Virus record (IMG/VR): IMGVR_UViG_3300036791_000426
Coordinates: 1 to 46,496 of that record
DNA from: a virus
DNA length: 46,496 bases
Strand: one strand, 5' to 3'
The notes beneath the pieces were generated by a model. The model was not told the DNA's origin. It searched no databases and saw only the letters and a list, made by a program, of their open reading frames with translations. Numbering within the stretch: the first letter of the stretch is position 1; the number at the start of each line of letters is the position of its first letter. Made by a program: the position numbers and the translations under genes. Of the stretch, positions 40,806 through 46,496 are shown piece by piece.

Positions 40806-41031
40806 AACCCGCTACTTCGCGTTGTCGCCGGCCAATCTTACGAGCCGCCGTTTACGGGCGCTAAAAAGCGGGCCTCGTAAGATTGAGAAACCCGTTCGCG
40901 ATCAACTGGTTAACCCCGCTTTCGGCCCGTTTCTTACGGAATCATACACCTATAGGGATGGGGTAAATCGTAAGAAACGGTCGGGCGGTGCCAAAACGAC
41001 CACCCAGAGGTTGCTGGGAGGCCGATCATGA
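40798..41031 (+). CDS. Doubtful 77-aa ORF across the inverted repeats
   Basis: Overlaps the primase stop by 8 nt and the next ATG by ATGA, as coupled genes do. Its codons (tta, cta, aaa, aat, gta, tat) are unlike neighbouring genes, and both inverted repeats lie inside it. It may be a chance frame through a regulatory or origin region, or a basic DNA-binding peptide (VNRKKRSGGAKTTTQ). Confidence 0.3.
   Translation: MTETRYFALSPANLTSRRLRALKSGPRKIEKPVRDQLVNPAFGPFLTESYTYRDGVNRKKRSGGAKTTTQRLLGGRS
40833..40885. repeat. Inverted repeat 1, 12-bp arms (candidate origin element)
   Basis: CAATCTTACGAG at 40833-40844 and CTCGTAAGATTG at 40874-40885. The 29-nt spacer holds its own CGCT-AAAA-AGCG hairpin. 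The arm core TCTTACG recurs in inverted repeat 2. Confidence 0.65.
40927..40980. repeat. Inverted repeat 2, 12-bp arms (candidate origin element)
   Basis: CCGTTTCTTACG at 40927-40938 and CGTAAGAAACGG at 40969-40980, with an A/T-richer spacer containing CCTATAGG. Together with repeat 1 it gives four TCTTACG sites in two inverted pairs just after the primase-helicase gene. Confidence 0.65.
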
Positions 41032-41381
41032 TCTCGCCGTTGCCAGACGCGACGCTGCTGAGCGAACTGGACCTATGTGCGCGCTCACGGTCCCTGCTGC
41101 TGACCCATCCGCATCTGGTGACGGTGGGCGATCTTAGGTCGGTCAGCGACTACTCGCTGACGCGGCAACCGAACTTCGGGCGGCGGTCGTTGATCGAACT
41201 GCGCGAGGCTTGCGGCGATTCCGTCCCGTTCAACAGTCGCGGTTATCCGCTGACGCTGGCCAAGGCTATCGGCCCGGAGCGGGCGGAGGTCGTCATCGCC
41301 ATGAGGGCGGCAGCTGCCGGCCTCTATCAGCTGGCCGCGTTGATCGAACAGGCTGCGCGCAAGGCGTCGGGATTGCTATGA
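41028..41381 (+). CDS. RNA polymerase alpha-CTD-like protein
   Basis: 117 aa. Residues 11-62 (LSELDLCARSRSLLL, TVGDLRSVS, PNFGRRSLIELREAC) line up with the C-terminal domain of bacterial RNA polymerase alpha (DLELTVRSANCL, IGDLVQRT, PNLGKKSLTEIKDVL). The key DNA-contact positions are kept or similar: R19 for R265, N49 for N294, G51 for G296, R53 for K298, S54 for S299; N268 is Ser. The C-terminal half is helical. It may bind UP-element-like DNA or transcription factors and modulate host RNA polymerase. GGGAGG precedes the ATG. Confidence 0.75.
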   Translation: MISPLPDATLLSELDLCARSRSLLLTHPHLVTVGDLRSVSDYSLTRQPNFGRRSLIELREACGDSVPFNSRGYPLTLAKAIGPERAEVVIAMRAAAAGLYQLAALIEQAARKASGLL

Positions 41382-42019
41382 CCGGCGCGCCGCAGATCGC
41401 CGCGCTGTTCGTCCAGGCCGGCGGCGTCTACGCCGACCAGCTGGGCGTCGATGTCTGGGATGAGGATCGCGACGCGCGGACCTACGCCGGCCCGCATCCG
41501 GTCGTCGCGCATCCGCCCTGCGAACGCTGGGGCCGGTTCTGGCGCGGCGGTCCAAGCGAGCAGGCGCGGCATCATCTGGGCGACGACGATGGATGCTTCG
41601 CCCATGCGCTGTGGGCGGTGCGGACGTTCGGCGGCGTCCTGGAGCATCCGAAGGATTCGCTGGCCTGGGAATGGTTCGGGATCATGCCGCCGACGCCGCT
41701 GGGCTGGGTCAACGCCGACAGCCTGGGCGGTTGGACCTGTCAGATCGAGCAGGCCCACTATGGGCATTTCGCGCGCAAGCCCACATGGCTCTACGCCTGC
41801 AAGGCTCAGCTGCCGTCGCTGATCTGGGGTCCGGCTGAGCAGCGGATGCATCAGGCGACGCTGGAGAAGTTCGGATATCAGCGCGCCAGGCGGATGGGCA
41901 TGGTGTCGGCGGTCGGCGGCAAGGACAAGGTTCGCATCCGCGAGGCGTCGCCGCCGGCCTTCCGCGATCTGCTGCTGGACATCGCGCGGTCAGCTGCAAC
42001 GGCCGAGGCGGTCGCATGA
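41378..42019 (+). CDS. Conserved phage protein with AHPPCxxWG motif
   Basis: 213 aa. Core features: VWDEDRDARTYAGPHPVVAH, PPCERWGRFWRGG, FGGVLEHPKDSLAW, GWTCQIEQAHYGHFARKPTW and LYACKAQLPSL. The PPC motif and the later EHP resemble the motif IV and ENV-like parts of cytosine-C5 methyltransferases, but the SAM-binding motif is not evident. Similar proteins occur in Rhizobium-type phages without assigned function. ATG overlaps the previous stop. Confidence 0.65.
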   Translation: MTGAPQIAALFVQAGGVYADQLGVDVWDEDRDARTYAGPHPVVAHPPCERWGRFWRGGPSEQARHHLGDDDGCFAHALWAVRTFGGVLEHPKDSLAWEWFGIMPPTPLGWVNADSLGGWTCQIEQAHYGHFARKPTWLYACKAQLPSLIWGPAEQRMHQATLEKFGYQRARRMGMVSAVGGKDKVRIREASPPAFRDLLLDIARSAATAEAVA

Positions 42020-42186
42020 TGGGCGAGCCGGTCAAGCATGTCTGGCACGCCGGCCATGTGCTGCGGATCGACATGCTGGACCTCAAGACCGCGCGGCTGA
42101 TCCTGGCCCGGATCGCCACCGAGAACGCCGATCTGCGCGAGCAGCTGGCCGAGGCGCGCAAGCGACCGCCCAGGCCCGAGCCCTGA
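42016..42186 (+). CDS. 56-aa hypothetical protein
   Basis: MMGEPVKHVWHAGHVLRIDM, then a helix LILARIATENADLREQLAEA and a basic Pro-rich tail. Coupled by ATGA. Function unknown. Confidence 0.55.
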   Translation: MMGEPVKHVWHAGHVLRIDMLDLKTARLILARIATENADLREQLAEARKRPPRPEP

Positions 42187-42187
42187 G

Positions 42188-42412
42188 ATGGCCGACACCT
42201 TCGCGATGGCGCGCTTCAAGGCGCGGCTGCTGCCGACGAGCCCGCAAGGCCCGAAGCCGCCGCGCAAGCGGACGCCCGAGGAACGTGAGGCGCTGCTGAT
42301 GGGCGCGGTGTCGATGGACGAGATACATCGCGCGGCCGAAATGCTGGGCCTGTCGTTCAAGGAGGCTTACCGGGCCAGGGCGCGACTCTACCGTGAACGG
42401 TGGGGCATTTAG
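42188..42412 (+). CDS. Small HTH-like basic protein
   Basis: 74 aa. A basic N-terminus (RFKARLLP, PPRKRTPEEREAL) precedes MDEIHRAAEMLGLSFKEAYR, which has an HTH-like spacing. Possible regulator; no family match. Confidence 0.55.
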   Translation: MADTFAMARFKARLLPTSPQGPKPPRKRTPEEREALLMGAVSMDEIHRAAEMLGLSFKEAYRARARLYRERWGI

Positions 42413-42445
42413 GCCACCCCGGTTGCACAACCTTAAGATCGACGG

Positions 42446-42474
42446 TTGAAAGCTAGTGCAAAAGCGCGATTATT
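42446..42474 (+). promoter_or_regulatory. Candidate promoter before the second regulator
   Basis: TTGAAA at 42446-42451, 16-bp spacer, GATTAT at 42468-42473. The stretch 42413-42500 is A/T-richer than its surroundings. It would place the start of transcription near 42480, upstream of the TTG 42510 start. Confidence 0.4.
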
Positions 42475-42509
42475 CGCGGTGTCGCAAAACAGTGACTTGG
42501 AGAACTGCG

Positions 42510-42875
42510 TTGCCAGACAACATGCCCAGGCTAAGGGCGTCCCTACGACCAGCACCCCGGCGGCCGAACTTCATCCCTTCGACGCCAAACTATCTCAGCT
42601 ATAACTGGATAGACAAAGACCCCGACATGGACTTGCTGATAGGTCTGATCGGGGAAAGCCAGCTTAGTCCTGAAGACATCGAGGCTGAGACAGAAAAGCT
42701 GGGTCACAAGGTCAGTCGTTACACGATCATGGGCTGGCTCTACGGGTCGGTAAGACGCCCGCAGAACTACACGATGACCATCGTCGCGCTGGCGCTGGGC
42801 TATACCAAAACATGGGCTCCGCTCTCGGGGTCCAGTTTCTTGCCGATGCGTCGGCGTAGCACCTCCGGGGGATAA
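42510..42875 (+). CDS. HTH transcriptional regulator, A/T-richer
   Basis: 121 aa from TTG 42510 with GGAG 7 nt upstream; ATG 42522 and ATG 42627 are alternatives, and the frame is open back to GTG 42456. LSPEDIEAETEKLGHKVSRY, TIMGWLYGSVRRPQNYT fits an HTH for one-off phage regulators in alphaproteobacteria (switch or late control). Codon use is less G/C-rich than neighbours, which is frequent for phage regulators. Confidence 0.65.
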   Translation: MPDNMPRLRASLRPAPRRPNFIPSTPNYLSYNWIDKDPDMDLLIGLIGESQLSPEDIEAETEKLGHKVSRYTIMGWLYGSVRRPQNYTMTIVALALGYTKTWAPLSGSSFLPMRRRSTSGG

Positions 42876-42877
42876 GC

Positions 42878-43801
42878 ATGGCCGATGAACTGAACCCGCT
42901 GCGCATCGCGCAGTTCTTTGCGCTGCCCGGCGCGGCGGCGCTGGTCGAAGCCTTCTCCGCGATCCCTCCTGGCCCTGTCCGCGACAGCATTGTGCATCAC
43001 GCCCAGACGCTGGCCGCAGCTGGCGGCTGGATCGCTGACGCCCAGCAGGCCCGGCCGACAGCGCCGCAGCTGACCAACGGCGCAGCGCCGCTGATCGGCT
43101 GGCAGGGCGACAAGCCGCAGCCGCCGGATCGCCAAGCCTATGTCAGCGCCAGCATGGAGGGCCGGATCGTAGAGGGGGCGATGCGCGGCGAGTCGGTCAA
43201 GGCGATCAGCGAAAGCACCGGGATCGCCGCCTCGGTGATCGAAGCCTACAAAGCCAAGGCGCGCAGGGAGGCGCGCCTCGTCTTCCCGACCGACAAGCGC
43301 AAAGCCAAGCCGTCCGGCGGCAAAGGCAAGAAGCGCGCCCGGATGCCGCTGCCAGCGCCGCCCTGGTGGTGGGAGAACCCGAACAACCCGCTTTGGGAAA
43401 CGCCCTATCTGCTGCCGGGCCATTCAGCCAACCCGGCAGGCACGCTGGCGGCGCTTGGGCCAAACGACCGCTTAAGCTTCGCGGTCATGACCGCCGCCGC
43501 CAACAAGCGCGGCATCACCCTTAACCGCTACATCGCGCGCCGCATCGAGATCGTGGATCGCGTCGTCCGGCGCGGGCAAAGCGTCAACGCGGCGGCCAAG
43601 GCGGTTGGTGAAGCCGGCCACTACGCCAGCGCGATGCTCAACCATGTCGGCCAGGGCGTCATGGATCGGCTCCAGCGGTCGATGCGGCAAGAGTTGTTGG
43701 GGGATCACGTCCTAGCAGGAGGCGGCGATGCCCAGACAGCAGCTGACGCGGATGGAGCGAGTCTTGCTCGAATGGCTCGTTCTGCCGGGTTGCGAGAATG
43801 A
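42878..43801 (+). CDS. Hypothetical protein with HTH segments
   Basis: 307 aa. GESVKAISESTGIAASVIEAYKA and later VRRGQSVNAAAKAVGEAGHYA resemble helix-turn-helix units. The middle is basic (DKRKAKPSGGKGKKRARMPL) with an aromatic PPWWWENPNNPLW. A DNA-binding role is plausible. The next gene starts inside its 3' end, overlapping by 74 nt. Confidence 0.65.
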   Translation: MADELNPLRIAQFFALPGAAALVEAFSAIPPGPVRDSIVHHAQTLAAAGGWIADAQQARPTAPQLTNGAAPLIGWQGDKPQPPDRQAYVSASMEGRIVEGAMRGESVKAISESTGIAASVIEAYKAKARREARLVFPTDKRKAKPSGGKGKKRARMPLPAPPWWWENPNNPLWETPYLLPGHSANPAGTLAALGPNDRLSFAVMTAAANKRGITLNRYIARRIEIVDRVVRRGQSVNAAAKAVGEAGHYASAMLNHVGQGVMDRLQRSMRQELLGDHVLAGGGDAQTAADADGASLARMARSAGLRE

Positions 43802-43937
43802 GCCGCTAGGCGATGTCGGCGGCGAGGCGTTCGACGGGTTGATCGCGCTGGGTCTGATCCAGGCTCAGCGCCTCGCCTGCGACCGGACCATCGTGCAGCT
43901 GACCGCCGCCGGATGGGCGGAGATTCGTCATGGCTGA
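43728..43937 (+). CDS. Small winged-helix-like protein, paralog of 31580-31801
   Basis: 69 aa: LTRMERVLLEWLVLPGCENE, FDGLIALGLIQAQRLACD, VQLTAAGWAEIRHG. Same layout as the minus-strand gene at 31580. Located between a large HTH protein and a Cys-rich conserved protein; function unknown. Confidence 0.6.
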   Translation: MPRQQLTRMERVLLEWLVLPGCENEPLGDVGGEAFDGLIALGLIQAQRLACDRTIVQLTAAGWAEIRHG

Positions 43938-44601
43938 TCTGGCTGGCGCGATCCGCGATATCCCGCTGCCGCCTGGGATCGCCAAGCTGCGGCGGCAGCG
44001 CGGCTTCCCGGTTCCCTGGTTCGTCAGCTGGCTGGACGGCGAAGCTGACTTCCGCGTCGCTGACGGTCGCAAGTTCGCGCTGGCCCACAAGAAGCGGCTC
44101 TGCTGGATTTGCGGCCAGCCGCTGGGCCGCATCAACGCCTCGGTGATCGGGCCGATGTGCGCGGTCAACCGGATCAGCAGCGAGCCGCCGTCGCACCTGG
44201 ACTGCGCCCGCTACGCGGCCAGAGCCTGCCCGTTCCTGTCGCATCCGCGCGCCCAGCGGAACGCCAAGGAGTTGCCCGAGCAGCGCCGCGATCCTGCCGG
44301 CATCCCGATAGACGCCAATCCCGGCGTGACGCTGATCTGGATCAGCCTGCGGCCCAGCAAGCCCTTCGATCCTGGCGACGGCGGCGTGCTGTTCCAGCTT
44401 GGCAAGCGGCATGGCGTCGAATGGTGGTGCGAATCGCGGCCGGCGACGCGCGCCGAGGTCGAGGGCGCGTTCGTGCGCGGCCTGCCGGCGCTGGCCAAGG
44501 TCGCGGCGCTTGAGGGCGAGGCGGCGTTGCAGGACTTCACCCGCGAGGTCGCCGCCGCAATGCTGCTGATGCCGGCTGAAAGCGAACCGCCGCCGTGCTA
44601 G
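43930..44601 (+). CDS. Conserved phage protein with zinc-type Cys pairs
   Basis: 223 aa. VPWFVSWLDGEADFRVADGR, then RLCWICGQPLG, VIGPMCAVNR, SEPPSHLDCARYAARACPF give five or six Cys and a His in a zinc-binding-like arrangement. This block is highly conserved in phages of alphaproteobacteria and actinobacteria without a known role. The C-terminus (RPATRAEVEGAFVRGLPAL) is helical. Confidence 0.75.
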   Translation: MADLAGAIRDIPLPPGIAKLRRQRGFPVPWFVSWLDGEADFRVADGRKFALAHKKRLCWICGQPLGRINASVIGPMCAVNRISSEPPSHLDCARYAARACPFLSHPRAQRNAKELPEQRRDPAGIPIDANPGVTLIWISLRPSKPFDPGDGGVLFQLGKRHGVEWWCESRPATRAEVEGAFVRGLPALAKVAALEGEAALQDFTREVAAAMLLMPAESEPPPC

Positions 44602-44614
44602 CGTCCCGGCTGCG

Positions 44615-45160
44615 ATGGGGAAGCGTTCGCACAAGCCTGCCGATCCGGCCGAGATTATGGAACGGCGCGCGGCGCGTGCCGCCAACGAGGCCGAGATCGT
44701 CCGGCTGCGCGGTCAGGGCGCGGTCGTCCGCCTGGATCGGGCGCGGCGCATCGTCTCGGCCTATCGCGCCAACCCGTTCCACAAGCTGCGGGACAGCGAC
44801 ACCATCAACGCGACCCAGGCGCTGGCAGCTGAAAAGCTGGTCGATGATTGGGCGATCTGGCGCGGGCTGGATGGTCGGCCAGAACGGCTTGAGGTGCGGC
44901 TAGGATCGTCCGAGACGGGCGAGATCGTCACCGACCGCATGTTGCGCGCCGGCAGGCGCGTCGGCCGCGTGCTGGGCGCTGTGGGGCCTGTAGATCGCGA
45001 ATTGCTCGTCGGCCTGGTCGCGCCGCTGATCGAGTCGGATCGCCCGCCGCCCTGGCGCGATGTCGTCGGGCGCACAACCGGCGTCACCCAGAGCGTGCGT
45101 CAGTCGCAGATGGTCGTCGCGGCGTTAGCGAATCTTGCGCGGGCCTATGGGCTGAACTGA
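44615..45160 (+). CDS. Hypothetical protein, possible late regulator
   Basis: 181 aa. Basic N-terminus, then NATQALAAEKLVDDWAIWRG, SSETGEIVTDRMLRAGRRVG, VLGAVGPVDRELLVGLVAPL and a C-terminal QSQMVVAALANLARAYG. The layout recalls DUF6456-like phage proteins placed ahead of HNH and terminase genes, but the match is weak. Confidence 0.55.
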   Translation: MGKRSHKPADPAEIMERRAARAANEAEIVRLRGQGAVVRLDRARRIVSAYRANPFHKLRDSDTINATQALAAEKLVDDWAIWRGLDGRPERLEVRLGSSETGEIVTDRMLRAGRRVGRVLGAVGPVDRELLVGLVAPLIESDRPPPWRDVVGRTTGVTQSVRQSQMVVAALANLARAYGLN

Positions 45161-45172
45161 GAACGGAACGGT

Positions 45173-45343
45173 ATGGGAACCGACAGGGAACGGACGGAAC
45201 GGCTCGATGCGATGATCGCGGACATCGAGGCGACTGTCGCGGAGGTTCAGCGGATGCGCGACCAGCTGCGCGATGGCGGTCGGATCGACCCGGCGCTGAT
45301 CGATGAGGCCGAAGCCCTCCTGGCGCGGATCGCCGCGCGCTGA
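45173..45343 (+). CDS. 56-aa coiled-coil hypothetical protein
   Basis: MGTDRERTERLDAMIADIEA, then VAEVQRMRDQLRDG and DEAEALLARIAAR. ATG 45173 after GGAACGG. Two helices; function unknown. Confidence 0.5.
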   Translation: MGTDRERTERLDAMIADIEATVAEVQRMRDQLRDGGRIDPALIDEAEALLARIAAR

Positions 45344-45345
45344 CG

Positions 45346-45579
45346 ATGCGGGACGGCGAGTCGCTCTCGATCTGGGTGATCTACGACCACCCCCGCGACT
45401 TCCCTGACCGTTTCGTCGCGCGCCGGCATGTCTGCACCGGACCCGATCAGGGACCGACCGACGACATCGTGACCAGCAAAAACCTCAAGCAGTTGCGCGT
45501 CGCGATGGAGCGCCGCTACCTGACGAAGCTGGACCGGCACCCATCCGACGATCCGGTGATTATCGAGACATGGCTGTGA
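45346..45579 (+). CDS. Hypothetical protein
   Basis: 77 aa: LSIWVIYDHPRDFPDRFVAR, HVCTGPDQGPTDDIVTSKNL, LRVAMERRYLTKLDRHPSDD, PVIIETWL. The pattern WVIYxxPxDxPxxFVxR is common in small conserved phage proteins; role unknown. Confidence 0.65.
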   Translation: MRDGESLSIWVIYDHPRDFPDRFVARRHVCTGPDQGPTDDIVTSKNLKQLRVAMERRYLTKLDRHPSDDPVIIETWL

Positions 45580-45707
45580 ACCGCTGCACAGGCCGATTCA
45601 GCCCATGCCGCAGGCCGAGCGCTGACCGCAGCTGCAACGCCTGCCTTCGCGTTTGGAATGGCGGCGGCAGCTGGCTCCGCTGGTATCTGCGGACCTACTT
45701 CGGATGA
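45570..45707 (+). CDS. 45-aa Cys-containing basic peptide
   Basis: MAVNRCTGRFSPCRRPSADR, then SCNACLRVW. Four Cys (6, 13, 22, 25) could bind zinc. Overlaps both neighbours (10 nt and ATGA). Function unknown. Confidence 0.45.
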   Translation: MAVNRCTGRFSPCRRPSADRSCNACLRVWNGGGSWLRWYLRTYFG

Positions 45708-45937
45708 GCGATGCATTCGACCGGCTGGTGTCCAACCTGACCGCGCTCGCGCCCGAGCTTCGATGGCTGCGCCAGGACATGGCCAAGCGCCGCGTCGAAC
45801 TGGTCTGGCTGGCGTTCCTGGGCGTCGATCTGGACTATGCGGGCGAGATGGAGGCCATCGACACAGCCGACCTTGGCGCGCTGCAAATCCTGGAGGCGCT
45901 GGCCCGCCTCGATCCTGGCACCACCGCTAGCGCCTAA
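45704..45937 (+). CDS. 77-aa helical hypothetical protein
   Basis: MSDAFDRLVSNLTALAPELR, WLRQDMAKRRVELVWLAFLG, LGALQILEALARL. Helical; function unknown. Last gene before a short non-coding gap at 45938-45999. Confidence 0.5.
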   Translation: MSDAFDRLVSNLTALAPELRWLRQDMAKRRVELVWLAFLGVDLDYAGEMEAIDTADLGALQILEALARLDPGTTASA

Positions 45938-45941
45938 TCTC

Positions 45942-45970
45942 TTGCGCGGCTCTAGGTTTAGAGGGATACG
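45942..45970 (+). promoter_or_regulatory. Candidate late promoter with small hairpin
   Basis: TTGCGC at 45942-45947, 17-bp spacer, GATACG at 45965-45970. The spacer contains CTCTA-GGTT-TAGAG (45950-45963), an operator-like palindrome. It lies just before the packaging module and could drive late genes. Confidence 0.3.
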
Positions 45971-45999
45971 TTTGCCACGCTCGCGAAAGTCCATGACCG

Positions 46000-46170
46000 A
46001 TGAGCGACCAACCACCCACCATCGACACCGATCCTGATCTGCCGGTCAGCAGCGACGGTGCCTCGCCGCCGCCTCCATTGTTCAACGATGCTTGGCCGCA
46101 GATGCTGACCGTCACCGTCACCGAGGAACAGCTGCGCCGCTGCCTGTCGCTGCTGCGCGTGACACTCTGA
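46000..46170 (+). CDS. 56-aa hypothetical protein before the HNH gene
   Basis: MSDQPPTIDTDPDLPVSSDG, a Pro-rich middle, then WPQMLTVTVTEEQLRRCLSL. Its TGA stop (46168-46170) overlaps CTG 46167, the most likely start of the HNH gene. Small proteins with PxxLxVxVTxEQLR precede phage HNH genes elsewhere. Function unknown. Confidence 0.55.
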   Translation: MSDQPPTIDTDPDLPVSSDGASPPPPLFNDAWPQMLTVTVTEEQLRRCLSLLRVTL

Positions 46171-46454
46171 CCAGCCGGGGCGCTGGCGAATGGTACGGCT
46201 CAGCCAGATGGAAGCGTCGTCGCCGCGATCAGCTGCGGGCTGAACCGCTCTGCGCCATGTGCCAGGCACAAGGGCTCTGCGTCGCGGCCAGCGTCGCTGA
46301 CCATGTGACGCCGCATCGAGGCGACCCGCAGCTGTTCTGGCATGGCCGGTTGCAGTCGCTTTGCGCGAGCCACCACAGCCGCGACAAGCAGCTGGAGGAG
46401 CATGGTCGGCCGCTGCTTGGCGTCGATGCCGATGGCTGGCCCAACCGGGCGTGA
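46167..46454 (+). CDS. HNH endonuclease
   Basis: About 95 aa. EWYGSARWKRRRRDQLRAEP, LCAMCQ, VADHVTPHRGD, and LQSLCASHHSRDKQ form the treble-clef HNH of phage packaging nucleases, which help terminase make ends. No ATG or GTG precedes the core: in frame there is TTG 46092, deep in the previous gene, and CTG 46167, which overlaps the upstream stop (CTGA) and gives the usual N-terminal length. Next in the circular order are the methylase and terminase genes. Confidence 0.85.
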   Translation: MTSRGAGEWYGSARWKRRRRDQLRAEPLCAMCQAQGLCVAASVADHVTPHRGDPQLFWHGRLQSLCASHHSRDKQLEEHGRPLLGVDADGWPNRA

Positions 46455-46496
46455 CCGGGGGGGAGCCTGGAATCCCGCGCATCGTGTTCGATCTAC
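46455..46496 (+). other. Right end, candidate cos/packaging region
   Basis: After the HNH stop the sequence begins CCGGGGGGGAGCC. If the molecule is circular it continues into positions 1-35 before the methylase gene, a ~77-nt gap. A G-run after the HNH gene is often near the packaging site of HK97-like phages, but no ends or repeats prove it here. Confidence 0.3.

Noticed and set aside
1-46496. Gene transfer agent rather than phage
   Set aside because: Some tail genes are GTA-like, but integrase, replication, recombination and lysis genes plus a closed packaging module indicate a complete temperate phage.
1-46496. tRNA genes
   Set aside because: I looked for the TTCRA arm and CCA-type ends in intergenic gaps and saw no cloverleaf; the few gaps are too short or carry repeats instead.

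Overview
This 46.5-kb window reads as an essentially complete genome of a temperate, long-tailed (siphovirus-type) HK97-like phage. It is G+C-rich, roughly two thirds by eye. The host is probably an alphaproteobacterium: this is inferred from the GTA-gp10-type tail chaperone, a DUF3102 protein, the ERF/YqaJ/NinB set and a DUF6950-type tail peptidase, not from any host flank. The two window ends share no repeat and fall inside the packaging module (HNH nuclease at the right end; ParB-methyltransferase and terminase at the left). The molecule is therefore best read as a circle opened by assembly.

Layout. (1) 46000-46454 and 36-24330, plus strand: the late block. Order: HNH nuclease, ParB-methyltransferase, small membrane protein, TerS, TerL, fused protease-capsid, portal, collagen-like protein, head-tail connectors, major tail protein, tail chaperones with a predicted -1 frameshift, tape measure, tail tip, signal-peptide tail fibre, holin-like protein, GH24 lysozyme and a collagen-type fibre. 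One minus-strand gene with a histone-like Lys/Ala tail (1786-2679) interrupts it. (2) 29301 down to 24510, minus strand: about 18 tiny genes, mostly joined by ATGA overlaps, beginning with a superinfection-immunity membrane protein. (3) 29302-29737: control region with 20-bp-spaced repeats and likely integrase sites, then the plus-strand tyrosine integrase. (4) 36393 down to 31069, minus strand: ERF annealing protein, RHH protein, YqaJ exonuclease, NinB, small genes, a YkgJ-type cysteine-cluster protein and an excisionase-like HTH protein. (5) 36394-36685: second control region, carrying the same repeat family. (6) 36686-45937, plus strand: small HTH regulator, RuvC-like nuclease, DUF3102 protein, primase-helicase, an inverted-repeat cluster that may be an origin, an RNA-polymerase alpha-CTD-like protein, a second regulator and conserved small proteins leading back to the HNH/terminase module.

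How it fits together. Two control regions bracket the integrase and the minus-strand recombination block, and both carry the same 16-bp repeat at 20-bp pitch, so one regulator or initiator could act on both. ERF, exonuclease and NinB give a recombination pathway, the primase-helicase gives replication, and RuvC and HNH resolve and cut DNA for packaging.

The strongest unexplained signals are these: (a) CAGCTG occurs about 109 times, in all codon phases, against about 16 expected, while GAGCTG is almost absent; (b) the shared 20-bp repeat family; (c) a phage alpha-CTD-like protein; (d) TerL and HNH without usual start codons, apparently restarting on ATA and CTG overlapping the upstream stop. 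All counts were made by eye.
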